From Fulvia fulva (Eukaryota; Ascomycota; Dothideomycetes; Mycosphaerellales; Mycosphaerellaceae): a stretch of DNA of 64,000 nucleotides. The stretch is taken from contig NC_063015.1 of NCBI RefSeq assembly GCF_020509005.1, forward strand, positions 3,100,001-3,164,000. Reading direction: 5' to 3'. A program made the translations under genes and the position numbers. Within the stretch, counting starts at the first letter, position 1; each line of letters begins with the position of its first letter. Positions 54,201-64,000 of the stretch are shown here, piece after piece. The notes under the pieces are model-generated. The model searched no databases and was not told where the DNA came from. It saw only the letters and a program-made list of their open reading frames with translations.

Positions 54201-57045
54201 TAGCCGCTCCGTTAGCTATACGTAGGCGTCTTAGCCTTTCTAGCTTAAAGGTAGGGACTTTCTTTACGCAAACGAACGAATCTTAGGTTAATAAACTTAG
54301 AGGAGGCGCTAGTATTAGAGAGGGTGAGTACGTTTACTCTTCTACCTAATGTACTAGTTATAGTACTAGTATACACTATATACTTTCTATCCGTTAGTTA
54401 AATATATATAGGCGTATAGGTGTTACCCTTAGCTATTACTATATATAGATATTCTTCCTATTAGGTATATATCTCGTAGTCTTATTCTTCGTGTTCATGA
54501 TTTGTAGATTCGTATATTGCTCCTTTAGCGCGACGGTACTAAGGAGCTAGGCATTTCCCTAAATAGGTAGTGCTTCGATCTAGAGGGCTAGCGCGTCGGT
54601 TATAGCGTTAAGAGCGATAGGTGTCTCGCGGTCGACGTCGCCGGTACGCTACTTACCGCGGGAGTTATAAAGAATATATACGGGGTCGAGGCCGGTATAT
54701 CTAGGTTTACGATAGCGGAAGTAGCGGCCTTACTAGCGTAGCCGGTCGCGGAGTTCGTCGGTAAGCTTAGGTAGTATAGTATAACGCTAGGGGATAAGGC
54801 GTACGGCCGGGCTAGCGTTCTAGGTACGCGTAGAGACCGTAAGCGTGTTATTTATAGTAGGCGGCGCGGCTCGTAGTACTATACTAGCGCTCTGTTGTCT
54901 AAAGCCCTATTAACCTTGTCCTTAACTACTACGACGCCCGTTACCGCCTTACTAGGTGTCCTTATCCTTGTCCCTCTTACTATATATACTCTTTACGGTA
55001 TTTATATACCTCTTCTTTATCTTTAGCGATACGAATGGACTGGCTAACGGGGTCTATAAGCTAGTAGTCCTCTATCTTCTTTATCTAGAACTCGTTTAGG
55101 CTAATCTATAGCTCGTACGATACTATAGGCTTACCGGCCTTAGCGCTAAGGCGCGACGATATATTTACTAAACTCCTAGCTATACTTCTACTTTAGCTAG
55201 TATAGGTCGCGTCTAGCCTTAAGCTTAATGTCTCGAGGATTCTTACCGAAGTTGTTATCTAACTCGTCCTATATATCCTCGAGGCTTACCTATTCGTCGT
55301 TCTCGATAGCCGTACGGATAATGTCCCTAGGGGTACCGAGAGTATAACGCTTAACGTAGTTAAAGATATTAAGGCAAGGTGTTTATATAGTATATCGTAC
55401 CGCGATAGAGTCCTTATAGCTCTCTTTCTAGTCGATATAGGAGAGCTCGCCTAAGTTATCGAACTCTTTAGGATAGGGGAAACGTTAGTCGGTTTAGGCG
55501 GCGAATATTATAGTGTTATTAGTACGGGCTACTAAGGGTACGAGAGAACCGGCGCGGGTAGTACGGTTATAGGTACCGGCCCGATAGCCGCTACCTACTA
55601 GAGTCTAAGAACGACGGGTACTAGCTAATAGGAATCCTTCTAGACTAGTAGTCTACTATTCTTACTACTACGGCTATTACTAGGGTCGTAACTACTTAGT
55701 AAAAGTGAGCGGGCGGTCTCGCTCGCTTATTAAGGCGGTAAGCTAGGCTTATGTCTTAAGTTACGAGATCTTAGTATCCTACTATATAATCTTGGCCTTA
55801 AGTTAGTCGACTTCGTCCTCTACTTACTCGAGATAGCTATTAGTAGTATTAATACGGCCTACTAGCTTATCGGTAATCTTCTTATAGTACTCCTTAGTTA
55901 CGGCGTCGTCTAAGGCTATTTATAGTGTCTAGATACGGGCCTTAGCATCTTCCTAGGATGTCTAATATGTTATAGTATCGGCTTATATCTTATCTCGCTC
56001 GGTTACTATATCCTATCGGTCTTCGAAGACGACATTATATTCTTCTTAGAGCTTCGCGAGTTTAGTGTCGACTTGATCGCGGTTCTCGCGATAGCGTCGA
56101 ACCTAGGCTCGGGAGTAGTCGAGTATAACCTTCTAGTAGGCGTACCTATCTATAGTGCTCTTAACCTTAAGATATATAGTATTAAGCCGTAAGGTAACTA
56201 CCCTCTTAAATGCTTCGGTATCGGCGATCTTATAGTTTATTAGATCGTACTCGAAGTCTATGTCGTCGAAGTCGATCTAGTCTATACGAGGAGGCGATAT
56301 ACTATTAATAAACTATATAAAGTCGATACCTTTACTATCGTCCTCGTAAGACGAGAGACGAGTGTCTTCGATATCTAGTCGTACTAGCTTCTTGACCTCT
56401 ACCCTACTACCCTCGTGTCGTATTAAAGACTAAGGCGTATTATTAGTTATAGGAATTTGTGAATCGGGTATATAAAGATAAGAGAGAGTGGACCTACCTA
56501 TACCGAACGGCGGTATGTCCCTATCTATTCTATTTCCTTACTTATACTATATCCTACTTACGCCGTCCGGATATATACTATCGCTAAGGATTAAGTTAGG
56601 CTAGTCCTAAAGTTCTAGGTTCTAAGGGTCTCTAGTTAGTAACTCGGCTAAGATAGAGGGCGTGCAATATAGGTACTACTATCGCTAAGTAACGGCGGTA
56701 GGTCGTATACTTAAAAGGTCGTAGGGGAGGGCGTCGAGAGGCCTCGTTAGCGTTCTCTATTATCGCGAATTGATCGTATAGTCTAGTACTTTCGTACTGT
56801 CTCGGGCGGTCTTAGTATTATACGTAGAGGTTAGCTCTCTACTCGTAGGTAGGCGTAACTAACTATTACGGGCGAGAGTACTATAATAGGGTCGGGCAAA
56901 GATATATATAGATACGCGAGCTATCTAAGAGAGCGCGAGAAGCGCGAGAAGATAAAGTCGCGCGAATCGAGCTAGCGGGTACTAGCGGCCGCTAGCGCGC
57001 GGGCGTACGGCCGACGATACTATATTACGAGGCAGTTAGTAAAAA
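51291..57045 (-). mobile_element. Gypsy-4: minus-strand Gypsy relic
   Basis: Read on the minus strand from right to left: probable gag about 56450-54400, protease near 54110-54040 (YDLVLGISWLEEHDP), RT about 53640-52930 (IIKKLGGGLRVYVDYRALN near 53440-53480; FTKLNIVAVFNNI), RNase H, then the start of the integrase core (VDFIVGL near 51460, then IVTDILTKRVRLLP). The frame is cut at 51290 by LINE-B copy 2 and I did not find the rest. The first 600 bp on the right (56450-57045) may contain an LTR, but no partner copy is present. Heavily RIP-mutated. Confidence 0.75.
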
Positions 57046-57060
57046 GGGCTATCTCGTAAT

Positions 57061-58380
57061 AGAAGTATAGTATTCTTAACTAGGACACCTATAACTTCGA
57101 GGAGATAGGGTTTATAATAGGTGTTATTACGTCTTAGAGCGTCGTTACGGGTTTAGAAAGGCGTAGTAGAAAGAGGAAGGTCGTTTAATAGGGTAACAAA
57201 AAATAGGCAATAGTAATTAAGACTATCTATATAGACGGAATAGCGCTCCTACCCTACGTCATCCTTATAGACAAATAGTATATTAGTACCTAGTACTTAG
57301 ACGGCAACTTGGGTCTAGACTAGACAATCGGGCTAATAGAGAACGGCTAGACTAATAATAAGTACGGTATACGGTAGCTAGAGCATTTCTAGAAGTATAC
57401 TATAGCTCGTACGACTAGGGTATAGAGACTACTTATTATTAATAGCTACGAGAGCTATAACTCGAAGGCATTCTAGAATCTATATAAGAAATATAAGATC
57501 TTAGCCCTATATATACTATCGTACGCCTCGTACTCACTCTAGCTATTAGATATAGGTTACTATTCGCCTTTAAAGAAGGTATATAGTACTTAGCTCTCGG
57601 GCTTAGTACGTTAGCGTATTACTTATATCGATAAAGTAGAGTTCCTACGCGCCTTCCGGGTAGCCTATAACGCTATATTTAGATAGGAGAACATCCTATC
57701 GAGCTTTAGAGGCGCTAGTTTGGTTCTATTCAATCTATAGGTAGTAATAGATAAGCTTAATGTCAAGCTACGTACGCTAACCCCTCTAGCTCCGGACTCT
57801 ACCCCTTAGGAGTCGAAGATACTACGAACTATAAAAGAATTCGACTCTTAATCGATACTAGTAACGAACAAAATACGTGCCCGGGTAGGTTTATCGCTAA
57901 ACTCGTTATAGGAAGGGGTGTATTAGCTTATAAAAGGGAGTAGAGAGATAGCGTATTAGATAGCTCTTATATAAAGCAAGATTAGTAAGCTACGTAAGTC
58001 TAACGAGGCCCTTATATAGCGGAAAGTACGAAAGCGTAAGTACATTTAGTCTAGAGGGTCTCTAACCTTTAATAAGGCGTCGCAATTAATACCTCTAGAG
58101 GATACTAGGAGGTAGGAGGTGAGTAGAGAGTCGCTAGATAGTGTTCGGCTAGTACTAAGGCTACGACGCTATAAGCGATATAGTAAGTCGGGTCATAACG
58201 TACGTACCTAGTAAGTAGACTTACTAGATAGCGAAGAACCTAAAGAGGAATTGTCCTCCTAGTAACGATTCTATAGGATGTTATCGTATTACGATATCGT
58301 CGTAATTAAAGTAGAAGTAGTATAGTTCTTAGTAAAAGTAGCCCGCTCGGTAGTATAGCCCGCTCGGTAGTAAAGTACGT
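57061..58380 (+). mobile_element. pogo/Fot1-type transposon, copy 3, 5'-truncated
   Basis: It begins within the transposase just before the NFDETGF region and runs to a right terminal repeat ending at 58380, followed by TA. From 57215 on it is nearly identical to pogo copy 2. It holds the empty site of the solo LTR (ATTAA once, near 57213). The left terminal repeat is missing. Dead. Confidence 0.88.
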
Positions 58381-58382
58381 TA

Positions 58383-60782
58383 TTATTTATAGCCTATTAG
58401 TAGGGTAAAGCTCCTAAAATTAGAGTCGTATATATAGGACTAAGGCTACTACTATAGTATCTATACGCTACGAGTACGGCTCGCTAAAGATATTAAAGTA
58501 GAACGCGTAAGTAATATAATCTACTACGTAGCGCCTATAGGTAGGCCGTTAGTAATCCTAGATAGGCTCTAGCGCTATCGTAATTATATTATTAAGATCG
58601 ATCGGAGAGACTAGTAGCTCTGCGGTATCGAGACCTATACGGTATAGTAGCGTAGCGTACGCGAGTTTATAGAGAATCTCGACGACTCTAAGTATATCTT
58701 TACTATAAGTATCCGGCTAATTAAAGCCGATAAGGGGGTTCCTAAGAAGCCTCCGGAGTTTATAGACTTCCGAGATATCTACGTACCTAATAAGTAGGTA
58801 AAGCGTAAGATACCTAATAGGGTTAAGTATACGATAGATCTCGTAGATAGTAAGAAGTCTCTATTTAAGCCGCTATACTACTAGTCAATAACTAAGTTAG
58901 AGGCCTTAAAGAAGTATATTGCTAGAGCGATAGAGAAAGAATAGATTAGACGCTCCGTAAGTAAGGCGGGTACGTCTATTCTATTTATACCTAAGAAGAA
59001 CGGTATCCTTAGGCTCTATATAGACTATAGAGGCCTAAATAAGATTACTATAAAGGACCGCTACCCCCTACTCCTTATAAGCGAGACGCTTAATAGGCTC
59101 TAGGGCTTAGTATTCTTTACGACTATCGACTTAATAGACGCGTACTATCGTATTACTATTAAGAAGGGCAATAAGTAGAAGACTACGTTTCGTACGCGGT
59201 ACGGATACTACGAGTATATAGTTATACCCTTTAGGCTTACTAATACCCTAGCTACCTTCTAAGGATATATTAACTATACCTTAGCTAGCTTAGTAGATAA
59301 TATCTCTATAGTATACCTAGATAATATTCTTATCTATAGTAAGACGCGTAAGGCTTATATACGAGCTATATATAAGGTACTTTAGAGGCTACGTAAGTTT
59401 ATACTCTTTACTAACCCTAAGAAATACTACTTCTTCTAGAAACTTCTAGAAGGAGGTAGAGTTCCTTAGGTTTATCGTAAGCGCTAGCGGCGTATTAATA
59501 GATAGGAATATAGTAGCGGTAATAGAGAGGTAGCTACGGCCTAAGAGCTTCTACGACGTTTAATCCTTCTTAGGATTCTATAACTTCTATAGGCGTTTCG
59601 TAGAAGGCTACTTAAGGGTCTATAATGCCTTAAATGACCTAATTAAGGGCTTAAAGAAGGGTAATAAGTAGGGCCCTCTTATATAGAGCGACTATAAGGA
59701 GTAGGCGTTCCTACGGCTTAAGTAGGGCTTCCTAGATATACCTATCCTAAGATACTATAACTCTACGTTACGTACGGGAGTCGGAACCGATATATTAGGC
59801 TTCGCAATTACGGGTATTATCTCGTAATTATTTAGTACCGAATAGTACTCTATTACATTCTATTAGCGTAAGATAATCTCTACTAAATATAACTACGAGA
59901 CTTATAACTAAGATCTCCTTATAGTAGTAGAGGTATTTAAGTATTAGCGCCCGTACCTCGAAGGTATATTATATACGGTCTAGGTACTAGTCGACTACGC
60001 AAATCTTTAGGGTTTTATAATAGTTAAGTAGCTTAATAGACGGTAGGCTCGGTAGGCGACCTTCTTATAATCTTTTAACTTTGTCGTCGAGTATTAGTCG
60101 GGTAAGATCAACTTAGCTAATACGCCTTCGAGATATAGTAACTACGTAAGGGTCGCGTACTAAACTTTGAACCTACTACCTACCCTTTAGAGTAAGCTAG
60201 CGCACTAGAAAGATTCTCTAGATAGCTAAGAAGGGCTAGTAGTAAGGCGTATCCTTACTACCTACGATACGCTAGAGGGTAGCGAGTAAGGCAAATATAA
60301 GCCGTAAGGCCCTCGCGCTCTTCTAATAGTAGTATACCCGGCGGTAATAAGAGAGATAGATACCTATAGATCTAGTAGCGAGTTCTTACCGCTACTAATT
60401 AAGGTACTATAAGACCGCGACGAGGTCTATAAGGCTATACTTATATAAGAGGGTAAAGTTAAGGTAACGAGAATTATAGAGTCTCGGGTAAGAGGCCTAA
60501 GGTATCCCTTAGTAGAGTCTATACTTAGCGTAGCCTTATAAGCTATAAGCGTATTACGCTCTAATTACTCTCTAGATATTGTTAATATTACTACTATATA
60601 ACCGTCCTTCCCTACTACTACGCCTAATACGCTACTTACTAGTCGTCCTATTAAGCACCCTTATAACTTATAGCTAACTAAGAAGTAGACTAGTCGTAAG
60701 TACTATATACGGGACTCGCTAACGAGTTAATAATAAAGGACGGAATAGTCTACTATAGCGACGCGCTATATATCTTAATAAC
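58383..60782 (+). pseudogene. Gypsy-3 pol relic
   Basis: A protease-linker region (RPLVILDRL near 58535) leads to an RT from about 58840: [19 protein letters not shown] near 58980, FTTIDLIDAYYRI near 59110, and the former YxDD as YLDNILIYS near 59305. RNase H and later parts are frame-shifted and hard to follow beyond about 59440. The sequence differs from Gypsy-1, -2 and -4. No LTR is visible on either side; Copia-B's 5' LTR begins at 60783. Confidence 0.75.
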
Positions 60783-61017
60783 TATTAAGATATAGCATCT
60801 TAAAGGAAGTTAATAATTAGTAAGTGATCTAGTAGCCTAAGGCATCTACGATAATTTAGCTTATAGGGAGATACCTTCTCTCCCCTTTAGCTTAGATAGA
60901 CGTCTAATATAATTAATATATTAGTTCCTAATATATTGCTATATACTCGTGCTATTAGTCAGTCAAAGATTGATCTCTTACTATACTCCGCTACTATCTA
61001 CCCGTACCTATTTAATA
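60783..61017 (+). repeat. Copia-B 5' LTR (235 bp)
   Basis: Same length as the LTR at 24824-25058 and very similar, starting TATTAAGATATAG and ending ATTTAATA. Confidence 0.9.
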
Positions 61018-63385
61018 GGTTATAAGCCCGGGTTTATACAGGAATAAGAGCAACCTATATTAGTATAGGTTACTTATATCCCTTACTATCGTAGCAGAAA
61101 AGATCTAGGAATTAGAAGTCTACCCCGTCTATCCTATTAAGGAGCTTAGTTCGATACTAAGTATTAGGTAACCTAGATAAGGACTCTATACGGCTTACTT
61201 AAAGCCAATACCTTAAAGATACTCTATAGGTAGAACTGTATCGAGATACTATTAAGAAGGACTTTAAGTAAGTCATTTGAAGCTCTACTAGGAGAGATAG
61301 ACCTATGTCCTAGCCCCGAGACTCTATACCGCTCCTTCTTTACTTTACTAAGTAGGCCTTAGTATCTATACCTACGAACTTTCCTATTCTATACTAGAAG
61401 CCTTAGTAGGATCTAAGCCACTACTTTGGAATGTATATACCTTGTTTTATTACATCCAATCTATTATAGATTTATACTAAGAGGAGATAGAGGAGAAGGG
61501 AGGCAAAATCCTAATTCTTAGGAGGCACAATTAGAAGAGATAGTTCAATCTTTAGAGATATAAAATAGAGAGCTAATTAGCATTCTTTGCAATTAATGAC
61601 CTAATAGAAGTGTCTTTTAATAATATTAAGGGCAAGACTCGAAAACTCTAAGAAGATGCTATAACTAAAGAGATCCTTATTACGCTAATATAGACAAGAT
61701 ATAATATAGTATACAACTTTAGTATCCTTAGTAGGATTATAGAAGAAGACAAATTTGAGCTTAAGGACTTATATAAATCTAAAAGAGCTACTAAGAAGTA
61801 GGTATATCTCTAGAACAAGTATAGCCAGGTGCTACTAACCTATATATATAAGCTTATAAAGCAATTTATGACCTTTAAGACAGATAAAGAGTTCACTATT
61901 AGATCTATATAGACATACCTAGTCTCTCTTAGAAAAAGGATTGCTAATGTTAACCTAGAGGGTTAGTATTGTAGGAAAGCTAATATAAGGATGACCTAGC
62001 TCTTAAGCTCACGACTACCTAACTACTATATAGCTAGGGATACTATTATAGCTTAGCTAAAGATAGATTATAAAAGGACCTTAAAGATCCTTAAAGATTA
62101 AGAAGCTAGGTTAGATCCCTCTAAGGCTAAGTATAGTATAGTAGCCACCTAGGTCAAGCCCTTAGGTCTAGTAAGACTACTCTCCTACCTTCTCTATAAG
62201 AATGATCATCTGATTAAGGACTGCCCTAGTCTATCTAAGGTAAGAAAGGTCCTTAGATCTTATTCCTAACTACTATCTTCCTAGAATAGAACATATATTA
62301 AGAAGAAGAGAACTCTACTACCTACTCTAAGGAGGACACTAAGAGAGAAGTCCTCTATAAAAGAACTTAAGAAAATATTGAAGAAACTTAGCTCTAAGAC
62401 GCTGTCACTCTAGAAGAACTAGGCCCAGTCTTATACCTCTAAAGCAAAGAAGACTAGAAAAGGTTTTTCCGCCTAAGAATCACGTGACTTATACAGGTCA
62501 TCCCTAGAGACAATATCTAATAATAATGAGTATAATGAAGTGGCTTACTTAACTACAGAAGTCTAAGGCAAGTTCCCCTCGTTAGAGTAGTTACTTAACT
62601 CCTATATTTCATCCTATATAACTAACTAAAGCTGCCTCTTTAGATCTATAACTTTCTTAATAAGGAAGAAATGGATCAAAGTAGAGGGTAGGTTTTTATT
62701 AGCTACTTATATTAGGAATGTAGAGATAAGTAGGAGAGCTAGTAGAAAAGTTGTTCTAGAAGATATCCTACTTATACCTAAGCTAGGAGTAAACCTAGTC
62801 TTATAGAACTAGTTTAGTAAGTAGTTTAGTATTTAACCTCTATTATTTTCTCTTATTTTCCCCTCTAGTAAGACTATTGTCTAGACAAAGCTCCTTAGAG
62901 GGGTTCTATTTATTAAAAAGATTTCTCCTCTCCTATAATAACGGGCACATTACTTATTATATACACTACTCATAGAGAATGCCTTTGTAACTACTTAATT
63001 AGAGACCGACCTAAAGTAGTAGGAGCTTTAGTATAGAAGATCTGTATACTTTAGGAAGAATTTGCTCTAGAATCTTTATAAGGTAATAGACTTAAAAGAA
63101 CCTATTCCTATCCCTAAGGATAGCTTTTACTAGTATAGAGTATGTTTAGTAGCAAAGATAAAGAAGTACAAAGGCAAAGTTATAGAGAGAAGACCTAAAA
63201 GACTTGCCCTTATATCTATCAACATATATAGCCTACTACTAATCTCAAGACTAGGATTCAAATACTAGCTTAAGATTGTTAACAACTTCTCTAGGAAGAA
63301 GTAGACCTTTCCTCTTAGGAAAAGAGAAGATGCTCTAGTTGCTCTCTAGAACTAGAAGATTAAAGTAGAGAGGAAATTATTAGCG
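60783..63385 (+). mobile_element. Copia-B, 5' half, RIP-mutated
   Basis: The 5' LTR (60783-61017) is followed by GGTTATAAGCCCGGG as a primer-binding-site candidate, then gag with a degraded zinc knuckle near 62185 (NDHLIKDC), a protease/GAG-pre-integrase region about 62520-63150 and the integrase start (RLALISINIYSLL, KY.LKIVNNFSRKK) near 63200-63300. The frame ends where a new LTR begins at 63386. RT and RNase H are not in the window here. Confidence 0.82.
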
Positions 63386-63588
63386 TAGCTAAAAGCCGTA
63401 AGGCTATGACCGTACCGGCGTAGATTTACTTAAACCCGCGGGTACGTACCTAGACCTCGCGCCCGCTAACTAATCTAACTAGTAGCTTAGCGCCCGTATA
63501 TAACTCTGTCGCCCTCGCGCCCCCCTTAGATAGAACATCTATTCGACTTGTACCTTACCCGACTACGTACTAATACCTACTTATAACA
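63386..63588 (+). repeat. Probable LTR of a further Gypsy-like element
   Basis: 203 bp from TAGCTAAAAG (possibly TGGC before RIP) to TTATAACA. It interrupts the Copia-B integrase. The bases after it (CTTCGAATAG) resemble those after the Gypsy-2 5' LTR (CTTCGATAGC), and the length is close to the 205-bp Gypsy-2 LTR. No second copy lies in the window, so the call rests on position and shape. Confidence 0.5.
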
Positions 63589-64000
63589 CTTCGAATAGAT
63601 CATTAATAACGTATAGAGAGACACGAGAAGCTATATTCGGGAGATTATAGAGAAACCGCGATAGTTTACGAGGAAGTACTAAGATTAGGTATCGTACTCG
63701 CTAGGTCGTACCTTAAAGTAGATTATAGCTAATATAGTAATAATAGCGAGACAGACCGGCACCGGCGTACTAGGCGTAAGTGTAGAGAACACGAATAGAC
63801 GCGTTCATCGCGCGTCCCTTAATAGATTATCCTTCTTTATCCTACTATCCGATCTACCCGATAATAATAGCGCGAACCCGGCGATATAGACTTAAGGACG
63901 TAAAGAGGATATCGTAAATAGGCTCCTCGACGAGAATAACTAGTACCGTAAGTAGTATAAGAAGGTGTTCGACTAACTTTAGGCGATTAAAGAAGAGGAG
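63589..64000 (+). other. Start of an LTR-element interior, unidentified
   Basis: Degraded sequence with RIP-type stops running off the window edge. It might be the beginning of a gag region, but no domain is legible. Confidence 0.35.

Overview
The window reads as nuclear DNA of a filamentous ascomycete (Pezizomycotina). Almost all of it is a graveyard of nested transposons in which nearly every CpA and TpG has become TpA. That is the footprint of repeat-induced point mutation (RIP), and Gln and Trp codons have turned into stop codons throughout. The families are those usual for such fungi: Tad-like LINEs, chromodomain Gypsy elements, Copia elements and pogo/Fot1-type DNA transposons. I cannot name the species.

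Layout. 1-5.7 kb: LINE relics around a pogo element with an internal deletion (3585-4717). 5.7-16.4 kb: a Copia element (A) split by a complete Gypsy element (Gypsy-1, 9313-15601, 519-bp LTRs, CTAGG target duplication). 16.4-19.3 kb: an insertion of unknown sequence joined to a LINE 3' end. 19.3-25.06 kb: the 3' end of a second Copia (B) split by a full-length RIP-mutated LINE (LINE-B, 19796-24771). 25.07-32.33 kb: a second pogo element split by an intact, unmutated LINE (LINE-A, 25166-30306) and by a Copia solo LTR (30935-31168). 32.6-37.3 kb: an island of normal single-copy DNA with two recognisable host genes, COP9 signalosome subunit 7 (+) and the replication-licensing factor CDT1 (-), plus one doubtful ORF. 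38.1-51.3 kb: a second LINE-B (-) split by Gypsy-2 (40345-48553), which itself carries a young 5'-truncated LINE-A copy (45919-46964). 51.3-57.0 kb: a minus-strand Gypsy relic (Gypsy-4). 57.1-58.4 kb: a 5'-truncated pogo. 58.4-60.8 kb: a Gypsy pol relic (Gypsy-3). 60.8-63.4 kb: the 5' half of a Copia-B. 63.4 kb to the end: the start of another LTR element.

The most striking contrast is between exhaustive mutation of the old elements and the complete absence of it in LINE-A. LINE-A has two intact overlapping ORFs (449 and 1117 codons) and a 13-bp target duplication inside an already mutated pogo element. A second, 1.05-kb LINE-A copy differs from it at only two positions outside the tail, and both are CpA to TpA changes. 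LINE-A therefore jumped after the main RIP episodes. No previously undescribed defence or biosynthetic system was recognised. The interest lies in the layered insertion history, the LINE-A mechanism and the host-gene island.
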